From NCBI GenBank assembly GCA_934178475.1, contig CAKPQH010000004.1:1-64000 (forward strand): DNA of 64,000 nt, in the 5' to 3' direction. This stretch comes from an uncultured Clostridia bacterium. Its GTDB lineage: Bacteria; Bacillota; Clostridia; TANB77; CAG-508. The number at the start of each line of letters is the position of its first letter. The stretch's first letter is position 1. A program made the translations under genes and the position numbers. The notes under the pieces are model-generated. The model saw only the letters and a list, made by a program, of their open reading frames with translations. It searched no databases and had not been told where the DNA came from. Positions 7,935-16,821 of the stretch are shown here, piece by piece.

Positions 7935-8933
7935 TTAATATAAATAATTTTGTGGGTTATATGCTACTCCATTTAGTCTAATTTCTAAATGAAGATGTGA
8001 ACCAGTTGAATTTCCTGTTGAACCAACAGCAGCAATTTTTTGTCCTTGTGCTACTTGTTGTCCTGCTGATACATATAAACTACTACAATGTCCATAATAT
8101 GTTTGTACTCCGTTTCCATGGTCAATTACAATTAACTTTCCATATGATCCTTTTGTTCCAGAGAATGATACTGTTCCAGCTGCAACTGCCGAAATAGGTG
8201 TACCATAAGATGTAGCTATGTCTAATCCTGTATGTGCTCCTCTTCTTCTACTACTTATAGATCCAAATCTTGATGTAATTGAACCTGTTACTGGTTTTAT
8301 TAGATTTATCCCTATTGAAGCATATGTACCACTAATACTCATTGATGTATTTACACTACCACTAGATTTTTCTTTCTTTTTTGCAACTACTACTTTTGGT
8401 TTTTCAACATATAGTTTAGAAATTGCTTCATCTGAAGTAGTAATATCTTTAAGTTTTGTATCATATTTTTCAATAATACTAATATTATCTACATTGTTAC
8501 TATTTTTCTCTTTTAATCCATTAACTACACTTTCTGCTGTTTGAAAATCAGAAACATATTCTTTTTCTTCTTCTCCATCAACAATAGCATAGTATCTATA
8601 ATATGTAACTCCTGAACTTTTTACTTTTTCTAAAATTTCATCATCATTTGTTACAATATCTCTTTTTAAAAGACACATACTATATTCAGGCATATTATCA
8701 ATTTGTACAAATGCAATATTTTTATTGTCTCCATTTCCACTTTCCGTAAAGCTTTCTATCTTTTCTTGTAATTTATTAATTGATGAAGAATAACCTATTA
8801 ATTCTCCATTTAATTTTACACTATATATTGGTTTATATATATATATTACAGCTCCAATAATTAAAAATGTGGCAATTGCAAGTAATATCACTAATTTCAT
8901 TGAAGTCCTTATTTTTATTAAAAACTCTCTCAT
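7935..8933 (-). CDS. Membrane-anchored M23 (LytM-type) peptidase
   Basis: The 332-residue protein has a short cytosolic N-terminus, one membrane segment (residues 13-33), a linker region of about 170 residues and a C-terminal M23 domain. The zinc ligands are visible: H234 and D238 in HTGLD, and H315 in GSHLHLEIR; H282 in YYGH and H313 are the catalytic-site histidines. Such enzymes cleave peptide cross-bridges of peptidoglycan outside the membrane. All key residues are present, so it should be an active enzyme rather than a regulator. The domain architecture resembles spore or septal LytM proteins such as SpoIIQ, although SpoIIQ-type paralogues are often inactive, so that equivalence is speculative. 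It has its own promoter and an AAGGAT site. Confidence 0.9.
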   Translation of the reverse strand: MREFLIKIRTSMKLVILLAIATFLIIGAVIYIYKPIYSVKLNGELIGYSSSINKLQEKIESFTESGNGDNKNIAFVQIDNMPEYSMCLLKRDIVTNDDEILEKVKSSGVTYYRYYAIVDGEEEKEYVSDFQTAESVVNGLKEKNSNNVDNISIIEKYDTKLKDITTSDEAISKLYVEKPKVVVAKKKEKSSGSVNTSMSISGTYASIGINLIKPVTGSITSRFGSISSRRRGAHTGLDIATSYGTPISAVAAGTVSFSGTKGSYGKLIVIDHGNGVQTYYGHCSSLYVSAGQQVAQGQKIAAVGSTGNSTGSHLHLEIRLNGVAYNPQNYLY

Positions 8934-8966
8934 TTACTTCATCCTTCTTTATTTTTATCCAATATT

Positions 8967-8995
8967 ATTTTAGCTTAAATAAACTTTTTTATCAA
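8967..8995 (-). promoter_or_regulatory. Promoter of the M23 peptidase gene
   Basis: TTGATA (8990-8995) and TAAAAT (8967-8972) on the minus strand are separated by 17 bp. Confidence 0.55.
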
Positions 8996-9082
8996 TTTTT
9001 GTTATAGGTTATTTCCGTATGTTTTTCTCTTATTTTCTCTCGTTTTTTCTTTTTTTCTTTGTTTTTATACCCAATACAAAAT

Positions 9083-9124
9083 AAAATACTATATAGCATT
9101 ATAATTTTTGCCATATAGTATTTT
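9083..9124 (-). terminator. Terminator of the pcrA/NadR-like operon
   Basis: The stem AAAATACTATATGGC pairs with GCTATATAGTATTTT (one bulge) and is followed by ATTTTG on the minus strand. It begins three bases after the NadR-like stop codon. Confidence 0.7.
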
Positions 9125-9126
9125 AC

Positions 9127-9597
9127 TTAACTTCTTTTTAAATCTTTATATACAATAGCTTCTAACCAATTTTTATTTTTATCTACATCTTGTAATATCT
9201 TACTTGCACTTATATTAAAATTTTCTCTTTTTAAATCAACTTGCCTATTATTTATTTTTAAATATTCAGTCACACATTTTCCATACGGCTCACTACTATA
9301 AAAATATGTAGGATTAACATTTTTAATAATTTTGCATAGATAATTCATTTGTATATCTACGCTTTTTTTATCTAATCCATATTCAACAGGTGGATTTTTT
9401 GCATATAAAATGTGTACATTCGGATATAAAGATTGTATCCAACTAGCTCTTTTCTCTAATGTTATATCTATTTTTTCTGTTTCATATACCACAACATAAA
9501 ACTCATCCATTTCTTTTAATGCTGTTTCAATTAAAAATTGATGTCCTTTATGTAATGGTGCAAATTTTCCTATTGTAAAACCTATTTTATTTTCCAT
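9127..9597 (-). CDS. NadR/NadM-like nucleotidyltransferase
   Basis: The 156-residue protein is a HxGH-type nucleotidyltransferase. It starts IGFTIGKFAPLHKGH, with the HKGH nucleotide-binding motif at 16-19, and ends with NISASKILQD, the equivalent of the ISxTxxR region. It is closest in pattern to the adenylyltransferase domain of NadR and archaeal NadM, which makes NAD from nicotinamide mononucleotide and ATP. It lacks the ribosylnicotinamide kinase domain that bifunctional NadR has. The final basic residue of the ISxxxxR motif is not obvious, so the exact substrate is uncertain. It is 17 bp downstream of pcrA and probably co-transcribed. Confidence 0.75.
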   Translation of the reverse strand: MENKIGFTIGKFAPLHKGHQFLIETALKEMDEFYVVVYETEKIDITLEKRASWIQSLYPNVHILYAKNPPVEYGLDKKSVDIQMNYLCKIIKNVNPTYFYSSEPYGKCVTEYLKINNRQVDLKRENFNISASKILQDVDKNKNWLEAIVYKDLKRS

Positions 9598-9614
9598 AAT
9601 ATCACTTCTACTTT

Positions 9615-11915
9615 TTAATCTAATACTTCCAATTTAGCAAATTTTGCCATTAATCTTTTGTGTCCAACTTTTGTAAAATTGATATCAACTTTTAGATCGT
9701 CTCCTTCAGTTTCTGTTTTAGTTATTAATCCTTCTCCAAACTTTTTATGGAATACTTTGACTCCTTCTTTGTATATAGATAAATCCACATCACTACTAGA
9801 TTTTTTATTAAGTCCACTTAAGAAACTTTCTGCTGTTCTTCCAAATGAAATTGTATTATTGTTAGATCTTTTATTAATTGAGCTATTGTTATTATAAGAT
9901 GTAATTTCATTATTAAATTTCTTTCCATATCCCCAAGAATATATTGAATCTTCAAAGAAATCTCTTTTATTCTTTTTCTCTCCTAAAGCTTCATCAAATC
10001 CATCTAATAAATCTTGTGGTATTTCCTTTAGAAATCTAGATGGCAAATTGCAACTTGTTGATCCAAACATTGTACGTTGTTTACTACATGTTAAAAATAA
10101 ATCTTTTTTTGCTCTTGTAATTCCAACATAGCATAAACGTCTTTCTTCTTCTATATCATCTGGTTCTCCCATTGATCTAAATCCCGGGAATATTCCTTCT
10201 TCCATACCAACTAAAAATACTACAGGAAATTCCAATCCTTTTGCACTATGAAGAGTCATAAGTGTAACTGTTTCTTCTGATTCATCAACATTGTCTATAT
10301 CTGAAGATAGTGTCATTCCCTCTAAGAAATCCTGAAGTGTATTTTCTGCTTCTTCTTTTTCAAACTCCATTGCAACAGTTAAAAATTCTTCTAAGTTGTC
10401 TAATCTGTTATCTGCCTCTATTGTTTTTTCATCTCTTAAAGCTTGTTTATAACCTGTTTTATCCAATAAAAATTTAACTAATTCTGATATTGACATATCA
10501 TCTTTTTTGCCTCTTGCTTCTTCAATTACATTTATAAAATCTCTTGATGATAAAAATACCCTATTTAGTCCATACTGATCTGCATGTTTTACAATATCAT
10601 ACATTGATGTTTCGTTATCAATTGCTAAATCTGATATTTTATCTAAACTAGTTTTTCCAATTCCTCTTTTTGGTTCATTTATTATTCTTGTAAAACTTAA
10701 ATTGTCTGATAAATTTTGTACTAACCTTAAATAAGAAATTATATCTTTTATTTCTTTTCTTTCATAGAATTTAAGTCCTCCAACAATTTTGTATGGTATG
10801 CCTTCTCTTCTTAAAATATCTTCTATTGCTCTTGACTGTGTATTCATCCTATATAATACTGCAAAATCATTATAGTTTAATCCTTCTTCTCTCTTTAAAT
10901 GTTCTATTTGATCAACTATATAACTACCCTCGTCATATTCATTATCAGCAGAATATATTCTTGGAAGTTTTCCAACATCATTGTCAGTCCATAATTTCTT
11001 TTCATATTTAGTCTCATTATTTTTTATCACTGCATTTGCAACTTTTAAAATATTTCCTGTACATCTATAATTTTGTTCTAGTTTAATTACTTTTGTATTT
11101 TTAAAATCCCTTTCAAAATTTAGGATGTTAGAGATATCTGCTCCTCTAAAACTATAAATTCCTTGATCATTATCACCCACAGCAGTAATATTTTTATGCA
11201 CTCCTGCTAGATTCTTTACTAAATTGAATTGTGATTTATTTGTATCTTGATATTCATCTACTAATATATATTCAAATTTACTCGAATAGTAATTTAATAT
11301 ATCTGGATTTTCCATAAATATTTTTAAAGTAAAATTAATTATGTCATCAAAATCTATTGCATTATTTTCTTTTAATCTCTTTTGATATAATTCATAAACT
11401 GTTGCTATCTTTTCTTTTCTAAAATCTCCTTTTGCTTTTGCAGCATATTGTTCTGGCTCTAACATATCGTTTTTTGCATTACTTATTTCTGCCTGAACAG
11501 ATTTATCTGTAAACATTTTATCATCTAAATCCATTTCTTTTATGCATTTTTTTATAAGAGTCTTTTGGTCTGATGTATCAAAAATAATAAAAGAACTATC
11601 AAATCCTAATCTATCTATATGTTTTCTTAGTATTCTTACACAAATTGAATGGAATGTTCCCATCCAAATATTATGAGCATCTTCTCCAACTAAAGCTTCT
11701 ATTCTTTCTTTCATCTCATTTGCAGCTTTATTTGTAAATGTTATAGCTAATATATTCCATGGAGCAACTCTTTTCTCTTGTATTAAATAAGCTATTTTAT
11801 GTGTCAATACCTTTGTTTTACCACTTCCAGCTCCTGCTATAACTAAACATGGTCCTTCTGTATTGACTACTGCTTCATATTGTTTATCATTTAATCCTTT
11901 TAATATATCCTGCAT
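9615..11915 (-). CDS. pcrA: ATP-dependent DNA helicase PcrA/UvrD
   Basis: The 766-residue protein is a complete superfamily 1A helicase. It has the Q motif LNDKQYEAV near residue 8, Walker A GAGSGKT near 28, DEYQDTN (Walker B), GDNDQGIYSFRGA (motif III), QNYRC (motif IV), the TLHSAKGLEFPVVFL motif, and VGITRAKKDLFLTCS (motif VI). A disordered linker near 650-700 leads to a C-terminal Tudor-like domain (GVKVFHKKFGEGLI) that in PcrA binds RNA polymerase. It acts in nucleotide excision repair, replication restart and removal of RecA filaments. It is led by its own TTGACA-17-TATAAT promoter. The length is normal for the family. Confidence 0.97.
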   Translation of the reverse strand: MQDILKGLNDKQYEAVVNTEGPCLVIAGAGSGKTKVLTHKIAYLIQEKRVAPWNILAITFTNKAANEMKERIEALVGEDAHNIWMGTFHSICVRILRKHIDRLGFDSSFIIFDTSDQKTLIKKCIKEMDLDDKMFTDKSVQAEISNAKNDMLEPEQYAAKAKGDFRKEKIATVYELYQKRLKENNAIDFDDIINFTLKIFMENPDILNYYSSKFEYILVDEYQDTNKSQFNLVKNLAGVHKNITAVGDNDQGIYSFRGADISNILNFERDFKNTKVIKLEQNYRCTGNILKVANAVIKNNETKYEKKLWTDNDVGKLPRIYSADNEYDEGSYIVDQIEHLKREEGLNYNDFAVLYRMNTQSRAIEDILRREGIPYKIVGGLKFYERKEIKDIISYLRLVQNLSDNLSFTRIINEPKRGIGKTSLDKISDLAIDNETSMYDIVKHADQYGLNRVFLSSRDFINVIEEARGKKDDMSISELVKFLLDKTGYKQALRDEKTIEADNRLDNLEEFLTVAMEFEKEEAENTLQDFLEGMTLSSDIDNVDESEETVTLMTLHSAKGLEFPVVFLVGMEEGIFPGFRSMGEPDDIEEERRLCYVGITRAKKDLFLTCSKQRTMFGSTSCNLPSRFLKEIPQDLLDGFDEALGEKKNKRDFFEDSIYSWGYGKKFNNEITSYNNNSSINKRSNNNTISFGRTAESFLSGLNKKSSSDVDLSIYKEGVKVFHKKFGEGLITKTETEGDDLKVDINFTKVGHKRLMAKFAKLEVLD

Positions 11916-11952
11916 TTTTTACTCCTTATTTTTGGTCTTTTTTCAATTTTGT

Positions 11953-11981
11953 ATTATATATTTTAAACTACTAAATGTCAA
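11953..11981 (-). promoter_or_regulatory. Promoter of pcrA
   Basis: A perfect TTGACA (11976-11981) and TATAAT (11953-11958) on the minus strand are separated by 17 bp. It lies five bases from the decayed palindrome at 11987-12039. Confidence 0.8.
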
Positions 11982-11986
11982 TATAA

Positions 11987-12039
11987 AAACAGAGACAAAC
12001 CTTTTTTAAAATATCTTCAAAAAAGGCCTATCTCTAAAT
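11987..12039 (-). repeat. Decayed third copy of the GGGGACAGTCC palindrome
   Basis: This 53-bp inverted repeat aligns with the perfect palindromes at 12790 and 19004 with one gap and about a dozen mismatches. The core CCTTTTTT...AAAATAT...TTCAAAAAAGG is kept. It lies 27 bp after the 12067-12681 gene, and may serve as that gene's terminator. Confidence 0.65.
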
Positions 12040-12066
12040 TAAAGTAAAATTTCACTTTATGATAAT

Positions 12067-12681
12067 TTAATCTAACATATCTACTTTTATTTCAAAGACT
12101 TTTTCTAACCTGTCTTCTTTTATAAAATTCCTTTGAATAAGATTTCCCCATAATTTTACATATTGTCCTATTCTAAAAGGGCGTTCTTCATAATTATAGT
12201 ATACGCAAGGTATATAAGATGCTTTACTAAGTTCTGTATAATGTTGTCTATTTACCTGAACTAGAAAATCAATCTTATTTTTATATACATTTAAATAACA
12301 TATATTCCCCTCAACATAACATAAACTTGAATTGGTATTCTCTTTATCCTCTCTAAACTTTATAAATTTGACTAAAACCTCAAAGATCAACTTGTGTCCT
12401 TTTGAATGAAAATTATTTTCCGCTAATATCTCTGCATGAATATATTTATTATTTTGTTCATCTGATATTAAATTTTTTGGAACTAAAATTTCAATTTCAT
12501 AATCACACTCGTCTAAAATTAAATATTTAATATATATTTCTTCTCCTTTTGCAGTTTTAGTTGAGAACTCTGGCTTTATAAATCCTGATAATATCATATC
12601 TTTTTTACCGATTTTATTTTGACCACTTAAACTTACTAAATTCCGTAACCTTTGTTTGCTTATTTCTTTTTCAATTGTCAT
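12067..12681 (-). CDS. OB-fold, single-stranded-DNA-binding-like protein
   Basis: This protein (204 residues from the ATG at 12681, which has a GGAGGG site) looks like two OB-fold halves. The C-terminal half, about 120-200, has the pattern of a divergent clostridial SSB-like family: ICYLNVYKNKIDFLVQVN, then SYIPCVYYNYEERPFRIGQYVKLWGNLIQRNF. The IPC...G..VK.WG.I..R arrangement is what I associate with those proteins. The N-terminal half (MILSGFIKPEF...IKYLILDE..YEIEILV) appears to repeat the fold in degenerate form. No acidic SSB tail is present, so it is not the replicative SSB. Role unknown; single-strand nucleic acid binding is inferred. It is a monocistronic unit with its own promoter. Confidence 0.5.
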   Translation of the reverse strand: MTIEKEISKQRLRNLVSLSGQNKIGKKDMILSGFIKPEFSTKTAKGEEIYIKYLILDECDYEIEILVPKNLISDEQNNKYIHAEILAENNFHSKGHKLIFEVLVKFIKFREDKENTNSSLCYVEGNICYLNVYKNKIDFLVQVNRQHYTELSKASYIPCVYYNYEERPFRIGQYVKLWGNLIQRNFIKEDRLEKVFEIKVDMLD

Positions 12682-12758
12682 CAAAATCCCTCCGTATTTT
12701 TAATTTAGATATGTTTTATTAAATTAATCAAAGCTTTACCATTTTATGTAACAAGTAT

Positions 12759-12787
12759 ATTATATCATTTTTAGTGAGTTATGTAAA
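12759..12787 (-). promoter_or_regulatory. Promoter of the OB-fold protein gene
   Basis: TTTACA (12782-12787) and TATAAT (12759-12764) on the minus strand are separated by 17 bp; the -35 starts two bases from the 62-bp palindrome. Confidence 0.6.
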
Positions 12788-12789
12788 GT

Positions 12790-12851
12790 TTAAATTTGGG
12801 GACAGTCCTTTTTTGAAAATATTTTCAAAAAAGGACTGTCCCCAAATTTAA
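12790..12851. repeat. 62-bp perfect palindrome (GGGGACAGTCC type)
   Basis: Each half reads out from the centre as ATTTTC, AAAAAAGG, ACTGTCCCC, AAATTTA, and the two halves are perfect complements with no loop. The central 54 bp is identical to the element at 19004-19057. It covers the stop codon of the phosphatase gene. GGGGACAGTCC-type palindromes are known to me from Firmicute genomes near REP-associated (RAYT) transposases; no such transposase is in the window. Confidence 0.9.
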
Positions 12852-13288
12852 TTTATTTTATCTAAACATTTATCTATTTCTGCTGCACACATTCTATATG
12901 TCGCAAGTCCATACCCCCACGGATCTTTTATATCCAATCCATTTTCTGTATCTCCAACATACTCTTTAAGTGTATATATCTTTTCTTTTAACTCTGGATA
13001 CATATATATAAGTTCTCTTTTATGGTTTACTGTCATACATAATATTAAATCCATATCTTTAATATTTGATTTCATTGTATTTGTTGCTCTATGCGAACTT
13101 AAATCTACTCCATATTCTTTCATTACTTCTTTTGCCTCATATGTTGATGTTTCATTTTCTTCGGCATAAATTCCACTTGAATATACTTCTACATTTTTTA
13201 TATTTTTATCTTTCAGTTTTTTTTCAAGTAAATAATGTGCCATTGCACTTCTACATATATTTCCTGTACATATAAACATTATTTTCAT
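12848..13288 (-). CDS. Low-molecular-weight protein-tyrosine phosphatase
   Basis: The 146-residue protein has the signature P-loop C-T-G-N-I-C-R-S at residues 7-14 (nucleophile Cys7, Arg13) right after the first strand, and the general-acid aspartate in the DPWG motif near residue 121. It belongs to the low-molecular-weight phosphatase family, which in Firmicutes includes protein-tyrosine and protein-arginine phosphatases (PtpA/YwlE types). The residue that sets arginine against tyrosine specificity (Thr in YwlE, Ile in PTPs) is Ile11 here, which favours phosphotyrosine. It is the third gene of an operon after alr and a charged protein (18-20 bp gaps). Its stop codon lies within the long palindrome. 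Confidence 0.9.
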   Translation of the reverse strand: MKIMFICTGNICRSAMAHYLLEKKLKDKNIKNVEVYSSGIYAEENETSTYEAKEVMKEYGVDLSSHRATNTMKSNIKDMDLILCMTVNHKRELIYMYPELKEKIYTLKEYVGDTENGLDIKDPWGYGLATYRMCAAEIDKCLDKIN

Positions 13289-13306
13289 AAATTTCTCTCC
13301 TTAGTC

Positions 13307-14713
13307 TTAACGTCCTCTTGGATTTGTAAAATCTCCATTTTCCTCTTCTTCTATTTCATTTATTGCTTGTTCATCTATTTTTTCTACATTAGTATTTGCT
13401 TCTAAATACACATCAAATAATCTTTTTGCTTCATTTTCTGATACCCTTAACAATCCAGATAATTTTTTTACATCTTCATCTGTATATCTAAAATCTTGTC
13501 CTTCTTGTTCCATTTCTTCTATTTTTTCTTCCATATGTTCCTTGCAATCTTCTGATACCGTATCTTCTCTTCCATCTACATCTTTTATGTTTCTAATTTC
13601 GTGACCATGTTCTTCATGTCTCTCTGCTTCTTCAACTTTTTCGTTTGTATAATATTTTCCTTCTCTATCACTTTGTAATTCTCTTACTTCATGTGTTGTT
13701 GGCCAAACCTGATTAGTTTCTAACTGTGTTGATATATATTCATTACTATTTTCTGCTCTTTTTCCTAAATAAACTTCTATTTCTCCTGCTGTTCCATTTT
13801 CTACTTCTAATGTAGTATTTGTATTTTTAAATATAAATCTTGACTTTACTTTGTTGTCTTTATCAACATCTCCATCTCTATCTACTTTTATGCTTTCATT
13901 TGTAGGATTGTTTCCTGTTGCTCCATCCATTTCCAATCCAGGAACTGGTTCTAGATTTCCTGTTGTAGAATTATATGCTAAAACTGTAAATTCTGTTGAC
14001 TTTCCGACATCAGTAATATCACCAACTTGTTCTGTTCTAGCTACTGTTAATTTTGTGTATTCCCCTCCTAAATTTAATCTGCTTCCCAACTTTGTTCCTC
14101 TATCATCTATTACTTGATTCAAACTTACTTCCTGCATGCTTGGCACAAGTTTTTTTAATTCTTCTTCTGGTATTTTCTCCTCTTCCTCTTCTTTTTCTTC
14201 ATCATCTTTTTCTATTTCTTTTTCTTCTTTTTTAGATTGCTTTAGAATTTCTCTTGCTAAATCACTTTCTTCTTTTCTTAAACTTAGTCTTCCATCATCT
14301 TTTTGTTCTTTACCTTTGTCTCTTTCCCTCTCTTCTAATTCTTGGATTCTTTCTGTTAATTCCTCTGAAATCTCGCTATATTGTTCTGAAATCATTAATC
14401 CAAAATCAGGGTCTTTCATTCCCATTAAATTATCATTTTCTTCACAATATCTTTGTATTGTTTTATCGTCTTTAATCTCAGTCTCACGATATATATCAAA
14501 TTCAAATTCTTTATTTTCGCCATCAATTTCCTTTTGAAATTTCACTTCTCCTAAATATTCAACATCTTCAACTCTGATATCTAATTTTTCGTTTTCTTCT
14601 CTATTTTCGTTGTATTCATCAATCTCTTTTTCTCTATTATCTCGTATCATTCTCATTTTTAATATTTTTATTTGTTTTTCTTCAGCTTCAGTCAACTTTT
14701 TTTCTTTTTCCAT
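13307..14713 (-). CDS. Highly charged hypothetical protein, 468 aa
   Basis: I do not recognise this protein. It is extremely rich in Glu, Lys and Asp, with no signal peptide or membrane segment. Residues 1-75 and 110-195 are predicted coiled coil or acidic disordered sequence (for example KEEKEIEKDDEEKEEEEEK near 165). A more globular section at about 195-340 has beta-type sequence (GSRLNLGGEYTKLTVARTEQ, STEFTVLAYNSTTGNLEPVP). The C-terminus (about 400-460) looks like a helical bundle with RVSENEAKRLFDVYLEA. It starts with an AAAGGAGAGG site 20 bp after alr and leads into the phosphatase. The link to either neighbour's function is unknown. Confidence 0.6.
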   Translation of the reverse strand: MEKEKKLTEAEEKQIKILKMRMIRDNREKEIDEYNENREENEKLDIRVEDVEYLGEVKFQKEIDGENKEFEFDIYRETEIKDDKTIQRYCEENDNLMGMKDPDFGLMISEQYSEISEELTERIQELEERERDKGKEQKDDGRLSLRKEESDLAREILKQSKKEEKEIEKDDEEKEEEEEKIPEEELKKLVPSMQEVSLNQVIDDRGTKLGSRLNLGGEYTKLTVARTEQVGDITDVGKSTEFTVLAYNSTTGNLEPVPGLEMDGATGNNPTNESIKVDRDGDVDKDNKVKSRFIFKNTNTTLEVENGTAGEIEVYLGKRAENSNEYISTQLETNQVWPTTHEVRELQSDREGKYYTNEKVEEAERHEEHGHEIRNIKDVDGREDTVSEDCKEHMEEKIEEMEQEGQDFRYTDEDVKKLSGLLRVSENEAKRLFDVYLEANTNVEKIDEQAINEIEEEENGDFTNPRGR

Positions 14714-14733
14714 AACACCTCTCCTTTTTTATA

Positions 14734-15822
14734 TTATTTAAATTTTCTTGGTACTCTATGTGAAATATTACACATAATTTCATATGATATTGTATTACAC
14801 TTATTAGCTATCTCATCTAAAGTTGCATTTTCATTGTCCCATATCCACACATCATCACCAATCTGTGGATTATCAACATCTGTTACATCAATCATAAAAC
14901 TATCCATACATATTCTACCTATTATCGGAGCTTTTTTTCCTTTAATCCATACATACCCATTATTTGATAAATCTCTTCTCATTCCATCTGCATATCCTAA
15001 AGGCACTGTTGCTACTTTAGTTTCCTTTTTTGAAACAAAAGTCCTTCCATAACTGATACTGGTTCCATTTGGTACAGTTTTTAAAAACGTAATTTTTGAT
15101 TTTAATTTGCAAACTGGTTTTAAATTTATCTTTTTATATAATCCTTCTTCTGATTCGTATCCATATAATATTAGTCCTGGTCTAACAGTATTGTATTTTG
15201 ATTGGTCATACTCTATTAATGCATTTGATGCTGATGAATGTATATATTTTAGATTTGGTATCATTCTTTTTGCAATATCAACTGCATAATTAAATTTCTT
15301 AATTTGTTCTAATGTATATTCTCTATCTATATCAGGTGAAGACATGTGTGTATATATTCCTTCAATTTTTATGTTATCAAAAGTCTGTATATATTTGATA
15401 AAGTCTTCTGTCTCTTTGCTCTGTATCCCTGTTCTTCCCATCCCTGTATCTATCTCAATATGAACTTTAATATTTTTTTTAGTTTTTCCTACTTCTTTTA
15501 TAAATGCTTTATCACTGACTCCAATTGTTACATTATTTTTAATTAAAGTCTCTATTTCATATATAGATGGTTGATTTAATAAGAATATATCATTCTTATA
15601 CCCATCCCCTCTTAGCTGAACTGATTCAAATGCTACTGCTATTGCTACTATATCAAATTTGTTTAAAATCTTTGTTCTTGTATTTAAAAATGTACCATAT
15701 GCATTTGCTTTAATCACTGGCATTAATTTTATTTTTTCTCCTACATACTCTTGAATTGATGAAATATTATATAAAAAAGCTTTTTCATCTATTTCCATTA
15801 TAGTAGGTCTTAAGTTATCCAT
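14734..15822 (-). CDS. alr: Alanine racemase
   Basis: The 362-residue protein is a fold III PLP enzyme that converts L- to D-alanine for peptidoglycan. The PLP lysine is K38 in MPVIKANAYG, and the second catalytic tyrosine lies in PLGYADGMRR near residue 266. The conserved ICMDSFMIDVTD follows. Length is normal. The annotated ATG at 15822 is 14 bases from GGAG, a little far; the ATG of TIMEIDEK nine codons later would cut conserved N-terminal sequence, so I kept the longer form. It heads the operon alr, charged protein, phosphatase, with a TTGCAA-17-TATAAC promoter. Confidence 0.95.
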   Translation of the reverse strand: MDNLRPTIMEIDEKAFLYNISSIQEYVGEKIKLMPVIKANAYGTFLNTRTKILNKFDIVAIAVAFESVQLRGDGYKNDIFLLNQPSIYEIETLIKNNVTIGVSDKAFIKEVGKTKKNIKVHIEIDTGMGRTGIQSKETEDFIKYIQTFDNIKIEGIYTHMSSPDIDREYTLEQIKKFNYAVDIAKRMIPNLKYIHSSASNALIEYDQSKYNTVRPGLILYGYESEEGLYKKINLKPVCKLKSKITFLKTVPNGTSISYGRTFVSKKETKVATVPLGYADGMRRDLSNNGYVWIKGKKAPIIGRICMDSFMIDVTDVDNPQIGDDVWIWDNENATLDEIANKCNTISYEIMCNISHRVPRKFK

Positions 15823-15867
15823 ATGTATATTTACATCTCCATTCTAATATTTACTATTGTCTATTTT

Positions 15868-15896
15868 GTTATATCATATTTGAATATTCTTTGCAA
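15868..15896 (-). promoter_or_regulatory. Probable alr promoter
   Basis: TTGCAA (15891-15896) and TATAAC (15868-15873) on the minus strand, 17 bp apart. Confidence 0.5.
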
Positions 15897-15920
15897 TAAT
15901 TTTGCATTTATACCCTATAA

Positions 15921-15957
15921 AAAACAAGCTAAATTCTAGTTAAATTTAGCTTGTTTT
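15921..15957 (-). terminator. Terminator downstream of the 15964-16743 gene
   Basis: A perfect 15-bp stem (AAAACAAGCTAAATT and its complement) with a 7-nt loop is followed by TTTATAGG on the minus strand. Confidence 0.85.
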
Positions 15958-15963
15958 GTTTTA

Positions 15964-16743
15964 TTAATTTTGGTATATTACTTTATTTCCATAAGCATCT
16001 GTCGCTTCTATATAAATATATGTTCCTGTAGTTATTGTTGCTGTTTTTGTTCCATCTTGTTTTTCTGTTATTCCACTTAATGTTTTAATAGTATTTTTTG
16101 CATCTTCTATGCTTGTATCAGATATTCCAACTTTATAGTTGTAACTTAATCCTTTTCCAAAAGTAACTGTTGTACCACTAATATTAACCGTTGATTTTAC
16201 TACTTCTATTGGTTTTATTTCTTCTGTTCCTTCTGTTTTTGGATAAAAATATTCACTATCATTTATTTTTACATATAAGTAATATGTTCCTTGTTTTGCA
16301 TTCTCTTTTTTTATATTAAATATTTTTTCATTACTATCTACAGTATTCCAATTAGTAGTAACTGTACTGATATCATTAGACTTTTCCTCTAACCATATAT
16401 ATTTAATACTATTTATATTTTGACTTTTATTTGTTCCTACGCTAAATCTTTGACTAATTGTAACTTCACTTTGTCCTGTTGGTAAAACATATACATTTTT
16501 ATTCTCAAAGTTAACAGAAAAATTATTAGATATATTTTTTTTCATTCCATTTAAGCTTTCATATATCGCTTTTTCATTTCCTATTTCTTTTTCATATATG
16601 GATTTTATTTGTTTATACTGACCTTCACTATTATTTACTTTGTTTTGCACATATGTTGCAATTCCAATAGCTGTAATTATAAATAATAAGCATGAAGCTA
16701 TAATAAATACTGTTATAGAACCTCTATTATTTTTTAAATTCAT
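15964..16743 (-). CDS. Single-pass exported protein with N-terminal RGSITVFI anchor
   Basis: The 259-residue protein has a short basic N-terminus, then RGSITVFIIASCLLFIITAIGIATYV, one membrane segment at residues 10-31. The rest is extracellular: a helical neck (about 35-65) and beta-rich sequence with two likely Ig/Fn3-like sections (about 105-180 and 185-255, the latter ending TGTYIYIEATDAYGNKVIY). The anchor recalls Tad/pseudopilin-like proteins but has no prepilin cleavage G-(I/F)-T-L pattern, so I do not call it a pilin. A surface role is inferred. It lies downstream of veg, and has an AAAGGAG site and a terminator. Confidence 0.6.
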   Translation of the reverse strand: MNLKNNRGSITVFIIASCLLFIITAIGIATYVQNKVNNSEGQYKQIKSIYEKEIGNEKAIYESLNGMKKNISNNFSVNFENKNVYVLPTGQSEVTISQRFSVGTNKSQNINSIKYIWLEEKSNDISTVTTNWNTVDSNEKIFNIKKENAKQGTYYLYVKINDSEYFYPKTEGTEEIKPIEVVKSTVNISGTTVTFGKGLSYNYKVGISDTSIEDAKNTIKTLSGITEKQDGTKTATITTGTYIYIEATDAYGNKVIYQN

Positions 16744-16793
16744 ATTTTCTTCTCCTTTTGTACATCTAGATTGATTCTACTATAAAACACAAA

Positions 16794-16821
16794 AAATAGC
16801 AAGTAATCTTTCTTGCTATTT
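16794..16821 (-). terminator. Terminator of veg
   Basis: The stem AAATAGCAAG pairs with CTTGCTATTT over an 8-nt loop and is followed by TTTG on the minus strand, overlapping the last bases of veg. Confidence 0.75.

Noticed and set aside
14053..14537. Serine- and leucine-rich plus-strand frames opposite the acidic protein
   Set aside because: They mirror the Glu/Lys-rich coding sequence (GAA/AAA read as TTC/TTT) and are shadows.
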